DNA of 64,000 nt from Zingiber officinale (GCF_018446385.1 NC_055996.1:129256532-129320531); one strand, 5' to 3'. Positions 21,794-35,942 are shown, counted from the first letter of the stretch. The notes: generated by a model from the letters alone, not told the origin. Numbers and translations: made by a program.

Positions 21794-24606
21794 TAGACCT
21801 GACCACGGTTCGGAACCGACGGTTCGACGGTTCGGAACCGCCGGTTCGACGGTTCCAGGCAGGTCGACCCTTAACCTTAACCGCCCAAGACGGTTACGGT
21901 TCACGGTTCAGAACCGCCGGTTCACGGTTCGGTTCACGGTTCGTCACGGTTCGTCACGGTTCAAGATTAATATGTTAATAAAAATTAAAAATTAAAAATT
22001 AAACATTAAACATTAAAAATTAGAAATTAAAATTTATTAAAAAAAGGGCTTGCACTTATTTAAGTTGCCTACGTATCCCTTTAGGGGAATCAAAGCCCAC
22101 GTAGTTCTTTTACATTTTTATCCTTTTACATTTTCATTCACTTCCATTTCCTGTTCCTGTTGTATTTCGATATCAAAATCTTCAACTTCGTCATCCGAAA
22201 GTTGCATTCCTTGGATTCTTTTCTCCGCTCCGGTCCAATCGTCCAAATGCTTGGGCTTCCAATGAGTCGAGACAAAGTTGATCGTCGTTCATCTAATATG
22301 TTGCAGCTAGCTGTCTGCTCCCGCAACAATTGACATTGGACAAGCTAAAATTTCTTTTGCGATCACGGAGAGAACAGGAAAGCTTTGCGCCTCAAGTGAC
22401 CACCACTTTAAGATATCGAAGTTTTCGCTATCTGCTTCATTAAAATCAAAAGAAGTCGTAAAATAATTCTCAAGTTCCTGTGTGGAACTTGAGGATCCCC
22501 GTGGACGTTTTGTCCGTTCTTTTAATAAGAGTTGTGCTTTTGTAAGTTTTAAATTACTACTAGTAGTTTGTTGAATTTCAGAAATATTAATTTGTGTTCC
22601 ATATTTTGCATAATATTGATTATAAATATCATATAAATAAATTCTAACATTATATATAATATTAGCTGGATCAGGGGAAGAAGAATCTTTAATTGGAATT
22701 AAAGCATCATAATATAAAGTTAACATTTCTTGTAAAACTTCTAATTTAAATCTAGGATCTAAAGCAAATGCAATTAAATAAATTTCAGGAATTAAATAAA
22801 AAATTTTTTCCCATTTAGTTTTCATAGCTAAGATGCAAGGAGATAAAGATTCATTATTAATATGTTCATTTAAAACTAATACTATATTAGAAAAATTTTC
22901 TAAAACTAATTGAGCAGTGGGATAATAAACACCGGAAAGTTGTTCGGTTGCATCATTAAATACTTTTAAAATTTCACAAATACTACTACAAATATTCCAT
23001 TGTTGTGAAAATAAATATATATTAGCATTAGTGTTTTGTGCAAAAAATGAACATAATAATTCTTTATATTGAAATGAATCTTGTAATAATTGGTATGTTG
23101 AATTCCAACGTGTTGGTACATCACGTGGAAATTTTTTAGGTCTCATTCCATTAATTTTACAAAACCTACCCCATTGTTTCATTATAGATGGATGAGACCA
23201 TAAATAAGAAATTGCAATTCTAATTGGTTTAATATAACTTTCTAAAATTTTTAAACAATCTTGAACACATAAATTTAAAACATGGCATACACAACGAATA
23301 TGAAAAAATAAACCTCCAATAATAGGTTGACAAACAAATTTTAGATCATCTATACAAGCGGTATTAGAACTAGCATTATTTAATGATATTGAAAATATTT
23401 TATGAGTTAAACCATATTCTTCTAAAATTAAACATAATAATTGTGCGATATTATGAGCATTATGTGATTCATCAAAAACTCTATAAGCTAATAATCTTTT
23501 TTGGAGATTCCAAGAGTTATCGATCCAATGGCAAGTCACACCCATATACGAATGTGTTTGCCAATGATCACTCCAAATATCGGAACATAAAGAAACTTTA
23601 TTATCTAATTTACTAAATTCATCAATTAAATTCTTTTTTCCTTGTTTTACTAATTTTTTAATTGTACGAGTAAGTGTAGTCCTAGGAACACGTTTAGCAC
23701 ATGGATTAAGAGATTCTTTACAAAATCTTCAAATGTGCATTTAGATCCAAAACTAAAAGAAAGATGTTCTACGGAAACAAATTTAGCTAATGATTCTCTT
23801 AATTTATTATCCGAATATAAAATAAACCGGAATCAGTACTACCGCTAGTTGAAGAAAATCTTGATAATTGTGTTTGAGAACGGTCGAGTCCATATTCCGT
23901 CGGGTGCTTCGTTTCTACATGTCGTTTCAACGACCCATAGCCGCCGCGGCTTGAAATTTGTATTTTGCACGCATTTCTCCCGACGGAAGAGTGACCTTCT
24001 CAAAATGTTTAGTAAAATAGAAGATTTTAGAGGAGGAAGTTCCCGAACCTTAGAAGTAATTGCATCGGTACTTCCTTGTGTGTCGGGTGTCGGATTCGGA
24101 AGATGCTCGATCTCATCATCGGTGGATTGAATGTTGGGGTCCTCCTCCCGTGGATTCATTATTTGCTTTCCCTTCCGAGCTCGAGATGATGCACCTCCGC
24201 GGCCTCCTTCCATTGTAATTGAAAGAAACGAAAGATTAGAGAATACGAAAATGAGATTAAGAGTAGAGAAGATGTGTGTGAAAATGATGAAATAAGCTCT
24301 CTATTTATAGAGTTTTGATAGTAATGGACACTAAATCATAGCCATTGATCAAAACGGTCAAATGATCCTAACCGTTGAAAAAAATACCTAAAAACCCTCC
24401 CAATGGCTACGAACCGCGGTTAACCGGCGGTTCCAACGGCTATGAATCGCGGTTAACCGGCGGTTCAAGCCGTTTAAAAAAAAAAAAAAAACCGCCGGTT
24501 AACCGGCGGTTCGACCCGGCGAACCGGGTCAACGGGCAACCGGCCCGTTGACCCGGTTACGGGCCCGGGCCGGGTCCGGGCCAGACCCGGCCCGGGGTCG
24601 GGTCTA
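21794..24606 (-). mobile_element. hAT (Ac-like) DNA transposon, complete ends, 8-bp duplication
   Basis: 2,813 bp with terminal inverted repeats TAGACCTGACC and TAGACCCGACC, flanked by CCTAACAG at 21786-21793 and 24607-24614. Subterminal regions are dense in CGGTTCGGAACCG, CGGTTCACGG and CCGGCCCGGG palindromic motifs, typical of transposase-binding zones. The coding region runs on the minus strand and is broken. Confidence 0.9.
22138..24213 (-). pseudogene. hAT transposase, frameshifted
   Basis: Minus strand. The start at 24213 (MEGGRGGASSRARKGKQ) leads to an acidic N-terminus and then a region like a BED zinc finger, in which the frame changes near 23945; the LKRHVETKHP part is in a different frame and the expected Cys pair is not seen. 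The core 23545 to 22307 is an uninterrupted 412-codon frame with hAT landmarks such as CVCHVLNLCVQD, PTRWNSTYQLL and the C-terminal dimerisation region FDILKWWSLEAQSFPVLSVIAKEILACP. A further frame break near 22330 leads to the end near 22138-22230. The segment 23546-23850 is also disrupted. It could not supply active transposase, but its ends are intact enough to be mobilised in trans. Confidence 0.85.
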
Positions 24607-24614
24607 CCTAACAG

Positions 24615-25375
24615 CCATACAAGAATCCTGTACCACCAGACAAACCCTTGCCTGTCTCAAAACCTAACCATGTTTTGAAAACCAATTTTGAATTTGATCG
24701 TATCGCCCTTGGCTCGTGATTTAGCAAAGTCGTCGAATAGGACTAGCATATCGACCCTGAACTAGACTACTACTCATTGTTTTGATAAAATTAGCGTATA
24801 AATTATCGATTGGTGGTATGTTATTAGTTGATTTTAAATGATACAAGTGTACAAACACACTCTCGGGCGTGCTACTTTGAGTGTAGAAGGAGAGCAGATC
24901 CTCTGGACTACATTTTATGTCCAGAGGATGAACCACTTCATAAATTGATCTTTTCGAATGGATTCCATCTGTTAAATAGATAAGATTCATTCAAAAGGTC
25001 CAATAATCTTTTGTGGTCCATCCTCTGGACCACAAAATGCTATCCAAAAGATCCTGATTGATATTTTGCAGTCCAGAGAATCCTGATTGGTGTAGAAGGG
25101 GCAACGAGTAAGGAAGGAAGTGACATCCTAGCTAGTGCTTAGGATTCGATTGAGACATTGAGTTCGAGTTGAGTTCAAGTAGGAGTTATGGGTTTAGGGC
25201 CATCAACTGTCAGCCGTAGCTAGCTCACTGGGCCCCACCGGCGCCAACACGCTTTATCCCTCAAATGCGAGTAAAGAGATTTTATTAAAGAAGAGCTGAA
25301 GAAGGAAATAAAGAACGCCATACTTACTCACTGCTCTCTCCCACTTCCTTCTTCTCTCCCATCTCGAGCATCCCC
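24615..25375. other. Upstream region of the zinc-finger gene with a MITE-like hairpin
   Basis: Between the hAT element and the zinc-finger gene. Bases 24894-25062 form a foldback: the left arm has GATCCTCTGGACTACATTTT and the right arm its diverged reverse complement, about 45 bp each, as expected for a MITE. The 70 bases before the gene are rich in CT (CTCTCTCCCACTTCC), a common 5' UTR feature in plants. No other gene is visible. Confidence 0.5.
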
Positions 25376-26062
25376 ATGGCCGACCGAGAGCTTCCGCCGC
25401 CGCCGATCGACTTCATTAAGGCGGCCACTGTCGACTCTTTCTGCGAGCTACCCTTCCTCTGCGCCTCCGCGCCGGAGCATGATAATTCGACGAGCCCTGC
25501 CGCCGGCGCCGTGCGGCTCTTCGGCATCGATGTCCACTCCGGCGGCGAGGAGAACGCGCGCAGGTTCGGGTGCCACTACTGCGGCCGCATGTTCCCCACG
25601 TCGCAGGCGCTCGGCGGCCACCAGAACGCGCACAAGCGCGAGCGCCAGCACGGCAAGATCACTCACCTCCACTCCGCCGCCATGGCCGTCGCCGCCGCGG
25701 AGCACCATCTCCGGCGCCACCCCGCAGCCGCCTTCTCCCCTGCGACCCACCTCAACTACCCGCCCGCTCGCAGCCACCTCGGCACATCCGCCCGCTTCCA
25801 GTACCACCACCCTTCTCCATCGCCTTCTCGCCACCCGTCACCTCCATGGACAGATGGCAGTCGCATCCCCCACCGCACATCGGCAACAACGGCGGCGGCG
25901 CTGCCGGGGAAGTGGAAAGTCCCGACCCTGCAACCTCTTTTCAGGCCGGCCGAAGGAGGCGCCAATGGCCGTGCTGGTTCCTCATCTTCTTCCTTAGCTT
26001 CTCCGAGTGTCTTCGATTCCAGTAATTCCAAGAACAATTTAAGTCTGGATTTGCATTTGTAA
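25376..26062 (+). CDS. Single C2H2 (QALGGH) zinc-finger regulator with EAR-like tail
   Basis: An intact single-exon gene of 228 residues. The context CCCCATGGCC supports the start. The finger spans residues 66-86 (CHYCGRMFPTSQALGGHQNAH): Cys66, Cys69, His82 and His86, with the plant-specific QALGGH in the recognition helix and a KRERQH basic tail. RLFGIDV at 47-53 precedes it, as in the Arabidopsis GIS/ZFP5/ZFP6/ZFP8 group. The C-terminus ends LSLDLHL, an EAR-type LxLxL motif that recruits TOPLESS co-repressors. The middle is low-complexity Ala/Pro/Ser/His. Members of this group are nuclear regulators of trichome or epidermal cell fate and hormone response; which role applies here is not visible. 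The coding sequence is extremely GC-rich, unlike the surrounding repeats, and long antisense frames over it result from that composition. Confidence 0.9.
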   Translation: MADRELPPPPIDFIKAATVDSFCELPFLCASAPEHDNSTSPAAGAVRLFGIDVHSGGEENARRFGCHYCGRMFPTSQALGGHQNAHKRERQHGKITHLHSAAMAVAAAEHHLRRHPAAAFSPATHLNYPPARSHLGTSARFQYHHPSPSPSRHPSPPWTDGSRIPHRTSATTAAALPGKWKVPTLQPLFRPAEGGANGRAGSSSSSLASPSVFDSSNSKNNLSLDLHL

Positions 26063-26596
26063 GTTACTCCATTAATTAATTAACATGATCTGATCATAAC
26101 AGAGCTAGTTCTTAAATAGCAATTTTTTGCCTTTTTTTTTATCTTCACATATATCAATTAACCAATTATTTGACGCGTGATTATTAAAATCAGAATAATT
26201 TATCAACACTTTAATTGCTATCTGCAAAGTCCATATTAAATTACGTGGTCCCATGCATGCCAAGGAGAATTAACTTTTTTATTTATTAAGAGACATTTTA
26301 ATTATAATCAAGGTTTAAGACTAATTGCGTGGTGAAGTTATTAATTAATTCTTTGTTCATAAAATTAACCTCCACATATATACAATTAATGTTCAAGCAA
26401 TTAGCTGTAAATGAGAAAATGTGGAATTGAATTGGAAGAACTCATTGATCAATGAGCTAGTTCACAGTCAATCCATTTGGAGTTTAAATTTGAGCTTTAT
26501 CTTATGAACATAAGAACACAAAGTTTCAGTAATAGATTTGAACATACATTTTAGACTATGCAAAAAGAGAAGAAGGAGATCTATATATACGAGGTA
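26063..26596. other. Convergent intergenic region, AT-rich
   Basis: Lies between the 3' ends of the plus-strand zinc-finger gene and the minus-strand thioredoxin-like gene. It is AT-rich with repeated ATTAATTAA motifs and shows no gene. Confidence 0.5.
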
Positions 26597-27915
<1,319 letters not shown>

Positions 27916-28372
27916 CTTTTGGCCACGGGGAGCAGATCCGATCGGAGGAGAGACGGAGCGGAAGCGTGGAAAGGAAGATGGGAGATGAGGCGGCGGCGGC
28001 GGCGGCGGCGATCTGGTTGCGTGAATGGATAGAACTCGGCAAATGGCTGCCACTGGCACTTCGTGCCTGTTGGTTTATGATGACGTCACTTACGGAGGAG
28101 TGGAACTGTGGAAAAGGCTTATCTTGAAGAGGGCAAAAAGCAGGTAGGAGTGGGACCCAGAGAAAGAAAAGAAAGAGATGGCAATGTGGCACCCCCACCC
28201 CGAACTTTACAAAATTATTAATTATGATTTTTTTTAATAATATCGAATTACTTGTAATTTACCCATCTAAATTATCACTTGAAAACACATGTGAAATGAT
28301 ATATATATATTTTTCACTAAATTTAATTAGTGCTTAGAGTAACTATGTTTTTTCAAAGCGTGCATTGCTTGC
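27916..28372. other. Upstream region of the thioredoxin-like gene
   Basis: Between the chosen start of the thioredoxin-like gene and the stop of the GAD pseudogene. It begins with a (GGC)n-like run near 27990-28010, probably 5' UTR or an alternative N-terminus from the ATG at 28059. It ends in AT-rich sequence with a short (TA)n at 28300. No separate gene is seen. Confidence 0.5.
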
Positions 28373-29240
28373 TCAACAAACTCCGCTGGTCTTCCTGTTA
28401 CGTCGCACCAATGCCTTCCTACGCGAAGTAATCTCCCTAATGCTCTTGCTGAAGTCCGGCCGCTCAGGATGTTCCTCGGCCTGGACGTGGGCGATCACCG
28501 ACGTTCGAGTCCACCGGTGGTCCAAGTCCATCGAGACCTTCCCGATGTCGGTCACTAGGCGGTCGGCGAGGCTCCGGCTGAAATCCTCCCTGATCACAAC
28601 ACGGAGGACGGCGACGTGCTCTGCGTCAGCTGGCATGGTGCATGCGGGAACGATCCACCCAAACCTCCTCAAGCTTTCTGAGATGTCACAAACTGTGTAC
28701 TTGCTCGTGTCCCTGAGGGAGAAGGCAACAAGGGGCACACCGACAGCCTTGGAGACAATCTCAAACCTTTCTGTCGCCTCGATGCCGGCCTTCAGCACTT
28801 TCATATTCTCTGTACAGTTCTCCATGATGTTCCTGTAGCCCTGCCAAAGGAGGTCCGACTTCATCGACGCAACAGATTATTAAATATGCGAGTATTTTAG
28901 ATACCTCAAAGCCCAAACAGATGAACTGGTAGTATTGGGCAATTATCTGACTAGATCCAGCAAGAATGAGAGATGACAGGGTTGTCTAGATTAAATTAGT
29001 GGCTTAAACTTGCATTTAAGAAAGATAAGGAAGAGCTAGGTTTGATCTATTATATATAATATTGTACCTTTAGAGAAGTTGAGAGTGAAAGTAGGTTGGT
29101 CGGTCCCAAGATAGTTTATGTGGAAGATGAGTTCTTCAGGTAAATCCACCTTGTTCCTCCACACAACCCATCCTACTCCTGCATAAACCAAACCATATTT
29201 GAGGCCACTGACATTTATGCTCTTAACCAGTGGTAGCCTG

Positions 29241-29570
29241 AGTTGGAAATTAAATTTTATTTTAAAGATAAAAATTATTGATAAAAGTTGGTGAAGATGG
29301 AATGATGAGGTGGTAAGTTTTAAATAGACTTCGTGATAGGATAAAATTTGATGAGGTGACAATCATGATAAAAATAAGAAGTTTTGTGGAGATAGAATAA
29401 TTCAATTGGTGTCTATCTATTAAATATATAAATATGTACTTTTTTTCATGAATAAAGCAAGTTGAGTGTTTTATTTTATTTCTCCTCTTCCACGTAGAGA
29501 TTCTCCTCCTCCTCGATATTTTTTTTCTATAATCTTTTTTATTTCCTCTCCCATAATTCCTTTTCCAACA
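29241..29570 (+). repeat. 5' LTR of copia C with adjoining primer site
   Basis: 330 bp ending CCAACA. Next comes TGGTATCAG from 29574, a tRNA-Met-type primer site. Its sequence differs from the 3' LTR at scattered positions, more than in D, so this is the older insertion of the two. Confidence 0.88.
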
Positions 29571-32234
29571 AAATGGTATCAGTCATGTCGATGTTTCCTA
29601 TTCCTCATCTTGCTGATTTAATTTGAAGTATGGTAATTGGAGTATCCAAATAAGTGCCTTATTGGAGAGCGAAGACTTGTGAGATATTATTGAAAGAGGC
29701 TATAAAGCGCCTCAAGGAGTTGACCAAACGGAGGCACAAAGGACAGCAATGGCGGAACAAAAGAGAAAAGATAAGAAAGCTCTTTTCTTTATCTATAAAG
29801 CTCTTGATGAAGCTACTTTTGAGAAAGTAGCAGAAGCTACAAGTTCCAAAAAGGCATGAGAGATCCTACAAGTAGCATACAAAGGTGATGAAAGAGCAAA
29901 AAGTATTCACATTCAAATCCTGAGAGAGGAATTTGAATTGTTGTAGATGAAAGAATCCGAAAGTGTATCAGACTACTTTATAAGGTTATTGGTTATGAGA
30001 AGAAATGACGATGACATTGAAGATAGTCGCGTCGTAGAGAAAATTCTACGCTCGTTGGAGCCAATGTATGACTATGTAGTGGCAGCCATAGAAGAATCAA
30101 AAGATGTGAAAGAAATGAAGGTGTAAAAACTATTAGGCTCTCTACAAGCTCATGAAGCAAGAATGGAAAGAAGATGGAGAAAGCCTCTGGAGCAGACTCT
30201 ACAAACCAAGCTCACCATTATTGACTAGAAAGAAAAGTCAAAAACTGAAGGTTCGCAAGAAAACGACGGTGACAGTGGTAACTTCTGTGGACGTGGTCGA
30301 GGTAGAGGCCGTGGCAGGGGCTTTGTTCAAGACCGAGAAAGAAATTAAGACAATAATCAAGGTAGAGACCAAAGGTATGACAAAAGAAACGTAAGATATT
30401 ATACTTGCAACAAATTTGGACATTATGCAATGGAATGTCGCTCAACAATGTGCAAGGGAATGCTAATTACGCATCAAAAGAAGGCAATAACAATGATGTA
30501 GTTTTGCTAGCAAGAAAGGATGGAGATTCCACAAACAAGAATTTGTGGTATTTAGATTACGGGGCAAGCAATCATATGTGCGGGTGTAAAGATATGTTTG
30601 TCGAGTTGGATGAAACGGTGAATGAACAAGTCTCGTTTGGAGACGCGCCCAAGATACAAGTAAGAGGCGTTGGTAAGATTCTCATCAAACTTAAAGATGG
30701 AGCTCACACATACATCACCAATGTTTATTATGTGTCCAACATGAAAACAAATATTATTAGTCTCGGACAATTGCTTGAGAAAGGTTTTAATATGCAACTA
30801 AAAGATGGTAGTCTTCGTTTGAGAAGACAAAGTAAACTTATTGCTCATATTCCTATATCTAAAAATAGGATGTTTTCTCTTGATATTAAGCATGTTACTG
30901 CAAAATGCTTAAGTGCATACATAAAGAATAGTGCATGGCTATGAGATATGAGGTATGGGCATGTGAACTTCATAGCTCTAAAGCTTCTTTCAAGTAAAGG
31001 AATGGTGAATGGTCTTCCTCATATTAATACTCAAGATGATATCTGTGAAGGGTGTATTCTTGGCAAACACCATAGAGCAAGTTTTCCGAATGAATCACAC
31101 AATCGAGCTAAGAAGCCTTTTGAACTCATTCATACAGACATATGTGGGACAATCACTCCGACCTCCTTTAGAGGTCGTCGATATTTTCTAATTTTTATTG
31201 ATAATTTCAGCAGGAAAACTTGGGTCTTTTGATGAATAAAGACGATTCTTTTGAGAAGTTCAAAGAATTGGTAGAAAATCAATCCGTCTATACTATCAAG
31301 CTAATATGGTCAGATCGTGGTGGTGAATTCACCTCAAAAGAATTTGAAAAATTCTATAAAAATCATGGCATTTGGAGGCCTTTAACCGCACCTTACTCCC
31401 CTCAACAAAGTAGAGTTGCTGAAAGGAAGAAATCAAATTATTCTTGACATGGTTCGAAGTATGCTAAAAATGAAAGAAGTGCCTAAAGAATTTTGGGTCG
31501 ACGCTGTAAACTGTGCGGTGTATTTTCTAAATAGATCTTCTACAAGGAATCTAGAAGGAATTGTACCTCAAGAAGCATGGACTGGATACAAGCCATGTGT
31601 ATCTCATTTGAAGATTTTCAGGTGTATTGCCTATGCACGCATTCCAGATCAAAAAAGAATATAATGAAGTTTGATAACAAAAGTTTACCTTGCATTTTCA
31701 TTGGCTATGATGCAAGATCAAAGGCTTTCAGACTCCATAATCCAATAAACAGAATTGTTATCATAAGTAGAGATGTTGAATTTCAAGAAGATGGTGCTTG
31801 GAATTGGAGCACTAATATGGTGATAATTCAAGAAGAAGAGCGAGTGAAAGAGAAAGAACCAACTCCACCACCGTCGTCTACTTCATCACCCTTGGATGAA
31901 GAAGATCCTCCACCACAAAAGACAAGGAGTCTTCAAGAATTATATGAGGTGACAACTCCACTTAGAGGGTGTTTGGCTGAGCTTATAAGCTTTCTAAAAT
32001 AGCTTATAAGTTGTTTTGGAGCTTATAAGCTCTAAAAATTTGTTTGGTAAATTTTTTTTCAATCAGCTTATAAGTTGTCAAAATAAGCTGTTTGGAAGCT
32101 TATAAGCTGTTTTTAAAAAAGTATGGGAGACCCTACTTTTTTAAAAAATATCTTATTTTAATAATTTTCTTCTCTAAAATATCCTTATATAATTTTATAA
32201 ATCTCTATCTTATCCTCAATTAATTTTTATAAAC

Positions 32235-32440
32235 CTAGCGTCGTCGACTTCTCTTCCAGCGTTTCTCATCTTTTCGCCGACTTCTCTTCCAGCGTTTCTC
32301 ATCTTCTCCGCCGACTTCTCTTCCAGCACTTGTCATCTACTTCGTCGTCTCTTCCAGCGCTTGTCATCTTCTACGTCGACAACTCTTCTAGCGCTTGTCA
32401 TCTTCTTCGTCGACATCTCTTCCAGCGTTATATCTTCTTC
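32235..32440. repeat. Minisatellite in the Harbinger 5' region
   Basis: About six units of roughly 30 bp built on CGACTTCTCTTCCAGCG and CTTGTCATCTTCT. Serine-rich frames that cross it on both strands are products of the repeat. Confidence 0.75.
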
Positions 32441-33226
32441 GTCTGTGCAGAAATTCAACAATGTATGGTTAGAATTTATTTTTTCTATCAAATTTCTTTC
32501 TATATGCTTATCTTCTAATGGTTGTTGCAAGATTAGTGACTTTTAATGCCGAATAATATTCTGCTTGGCAAACTCGGCTTTTAACAAGCCTAATTTACCA
32601 CATTCATGACTTTATACAGGCAATGCTGCTACAGACACAACTCACCTCGTATTGAGAAAAAAAAAACTAAAATTCAAAATACATTGCAAAAACTCTGATC
32701 CGCTGACATCCCTCTTCGAATTGTCGTTCATAAAATTATCAGATGAAGAACTGTATTATCATAAAATACATAGCAGTTTTTTTCTTGGATGTCAGTATTG
32801 ATTTTGTCTTCAAATTTGTTTATCAGTACTCATGCTTTGAAGGTCACTTATAGTTTGTGGTCAAAGTGTCTTTATGTATGGATAAAAATATGAAGGTCTC
32901 TTCAAATCTGTTAAATTTTTTTCCATAGTCTTTGGTATCCAAAACATACTAGTGTGTTGAGAGGATTTATCGTTGGGATGAGGAAAATATTTACATGATC
33001 GCCAATTATAGATTTATCTCAGTTTCAAGAATTTCATTGAATATGCTTAATTTGGACCAACAGGAACCACTTGTACACTATATTGTGGCATAGAAACATG
33101 AATCGTAAATTAGCAAAAATTATCAATATCATCTTTTTAGTTTTATCACTCTCCTATCCAAGCTCCATTGTTGATTGTACTTCTCATTTATTTTTTTGGT
33201 TGTTGTTTTATTTTGTTAGTTTGGAA

Positions 33227-34450
33227 ATGGAAAATCAAGACAATAGAAACAAAGGAGTCATGCCAAATCCAACTTTGAGTAAGAATACAAGTAAAATTTC
33301 AACTAAAACAAATCAACAAAGTGAAGGACGTTCAAATGCAAGATGGACTACATTTCTATCCCTGAAATTTGTTGATTTGTGTGAAGAAGAAATTTTACTA
33401 GGCAATCGACCAAATAGTCACTTTAATACGAATGGATGGAAAAACTTAGTGAGAAAATTTAATGATGCAACTGGACAAAATTATGTGTACAAGCAGCTTT
33501 GAAACCATTGGGATTCCATGAAAAAGGAGTGGTTATTATTCAAGAAGTTGATGCACATGGAAACTGGAGTTGGTTGGAATCCTACAAATAATTCACTTGA
33601 TGCTTCCGATGAATGGTGGGAGACAAAACTTAGGGTAATGTTTCTAATTTTATTTGCATAAAATTTTTTATTCGTTTATTGATAATAATATACTTTATTA
33701 TTGCAGGAAAATGGAGAGTATGTCAAATTTAGAAATAAAGATTTATCACTCGTGTGGTTTCGGTATGATAAATTATTTTCTGATGTTGCTGCCACGGGAG
33801 AAAGGGCAAGGGCACCAAGTCAACAAACTGTGCATTACATTGATGACAATGAAGAGGTTATGAAAGAAAATGATGATTTTCCTGATTTTGAAGGGCATAT
33901 TGGCATCGATGATAGTGAATATAACGAGGATAGGGGAATCGAGCATGATGTCAGCTTTGGAATCAAAGAAAAAAATAATATGGGTAATGACATTGTGTTT
34001 CCATCTTTGTCATCATTGAAGAGAAAATTTAATGGAGAAGATGGTAAAGAAAAGAAGAAAATTTCTGGAGCAACCTCACTAAAGGAAGATATTCACTCTC
34101 TTTTAAAGTATTTAGAAAATAAGAGCACCGTAACTTCCACACCTTCGACAGATAAAGATATTGAATCTGCAATGATGATACTAAAGAATATTCCCGGAAT
34201 AGAGCATAAAACTGAGCTTTGGTGTTACGCTTGTAACTTGTTGAGCAAAAAAGAAATGCGAGCAATTTTTCTCAATCAACCTGATAATGATTGTCGTTTG
34301 GCGTGGTTAAAGTATAATCATGACATGAGCAAAAAAAAATTAATGTCGTTGATAGTGGTTTGCAGCCGTGATATGAGGAATTCAGTAGTTGAAGTTGATG
34401 AATTATTTTCTAAATTTGTGACTTTATTAGTAGTTTTGTTATGTCTTTAA
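33227..34450 (+). pseudogene. Harbinger ORF1, Myb/SANT-like DNA-binding protein, one stop
   Basis: Exon 1 (33227-33634) encodes a Myb/SANT-like domain with ARWTTFLSLKFVDLCEEEI and NGWKNLVRKFNDATG. A TGA at 33500-33502 interrupts it; the frame then continues with NHWDSMKKEWLLFKKL. An intron (33635-33706, GTAATG...TTGCAG) leads to exon 2 (33707-34450) with YVKFRNKDLSLVWFRYDKLF, an acidic linker and a Lys-rich stretch. The final 40 codons after the second KKK are probably past the native end. In this superfamily ORF1 assists DNA binding and nuclear import of the transposase. Apart from the stop the frame is well kept. Confidence 0.8.
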
Positions 34451-34561
34451 TATTTAATCTTATTTGACTGGTAAACATGATGTAATATTTATTCGAAGTT
34501 AATCAATGTTTTTTGTTTTGGTATCTCATACTTGTTTTTTGTTCATTACTTCTATAGTTTA

Positions 34562-35942
34562 ATGGAGCCTTGGGATGTTCGACACTGTGCTTTAACTGAT
34601 GCAAATATATTTTGTGAGGATGAACCAATTGAAGATGAAGATGGATTCCAAGATGATCCAGAATGGCTGATTGTATGCAAAATCATAGCACTTAGCATTT
34701 TAACATATTTTGAGACTTATATTCATAAAGTTCCATGTCGTACATCTGAGCGAACTGGTAATAAATTCATAGAAGAACTATTAAATGGCCATAGTATAAG
34801 GTGCTATCAAGCTTTTCGTTTGACAAAACCTGTATTCTTGGATTTATGTCATGAGTTAACCCAAAACTATGATTTGATCCCTACTAGGGGAATGTCTATC
34901 TATGAGGAAGTAGGGATTTTTTGATGACTTGTGCTCATGGTACAGATAATAGGCTATTGCAAGAGATATTTAATCATTCAGGTGACACTATTTCAAGACA
35001 TTTTCATAGAGTTCTGAAAGTTGTTGGAAAGTTGGCTGAAGATATAATTAAACCTCATCCTGAGTATAATGAGGGTAAAGGATACCATGTGCCTCAACAT
35101 CAACGATACAAGCCATTTTTTGACGTATGTTATATTATTTTGAAGATAATAAACAACACCACATGCTCATGTATTAAACTTATTTAGCGTTTGTAATCTA
35201 TTAAATTATTTGTTTTTAATGATTAATAGGATTGCATCGGGGCAATTGATGGCATACATGTTAAGGCGCGATTACCACAAGGCAAAGCAATCCCATATAT
35301 TGGACGCAAAGGTTTTCCCACGCAAAATATTCTAGTAGTTGTAGACTTTAATATGTGTTTTACATTTGTTTGGGCTGGATGGAAAGGAGCTGCTCATGAT
35401 AATAGAATATTTGAAGAAGCTATTCGTAGGCCAGAACTTAATTTTCCTCATCCAAAAGGAAAAAAATATTACTTGGTTGATGCTGGATATTCACATATGC
35501 CAGGATATATGGGTCCTTATAAAGGTGAAAATATAAAGTATCATCTTGAAGACTTTCGCCGAGCTAGGACCTTGCAACTACGTGCACCAAGAAATTTGAA
35601 AGAAAATTCAACTTTTACCACTCGTCATATAGGAATTGTGTTGAACGAACATTTGGAGTTTGGAAAGCAAGATGGAATATTTTGGCTGATATGCCTTATT
35701 ATCATATTGATACACAAAGAGAAATTGTGCTAGCAACAATGGCCGTTCACAACTATATAAGAAAGAAAAATGTTTCAGATGAGGCATTCCGAATAGCTGA
35801 GTATGAAAGTTATCAACCATCTACCGAACGCAATATATTTACAGCAAACTCTACGGTGGAGAATGAAGATAATCCTGGCAATATATATTGGATGGCAGTG
35901 CGTGATTCAATTGCTATGGAAATTACAAGAAGTGGACGATAA
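34562..35942 (+). pseudogene. Harbinger DDE transposase, frameshifted
   Basis: Starts MEPWDVRHC. A frameshift in a T-run at about 34915-34921 separates the N-terminal part from the helix-turn-helix-like region (DTISRHFHRVLKVVGKLAEDI). An intron lies at 35125-35229. The catalytic core then shows the first Asp in GAIDGIHV, the second in YYLVDAGY and the Glu in VERTFGVWKARW. The last lies in another frame because of an indel before about 35620. The C-terminus (ADMPYYHIDTQREIVLATMAVHNYIRKK) is in that second frame to the stop at 35942. All three DDE residues survive, but the gene cannot be read through. Confidence 0.88.

Noticed and set aside
25448..26037. Antisense and alternative-frame ORFs over the zinc-finger gene
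   Set aside because: They are products of the extreme GC content; the sense frame has a known domain and motif order.
32330..32546. Ser-rich ORFs in the Harbinger 5' region
   Set aside because: They are translations of a minisatellite of about 30 bp.
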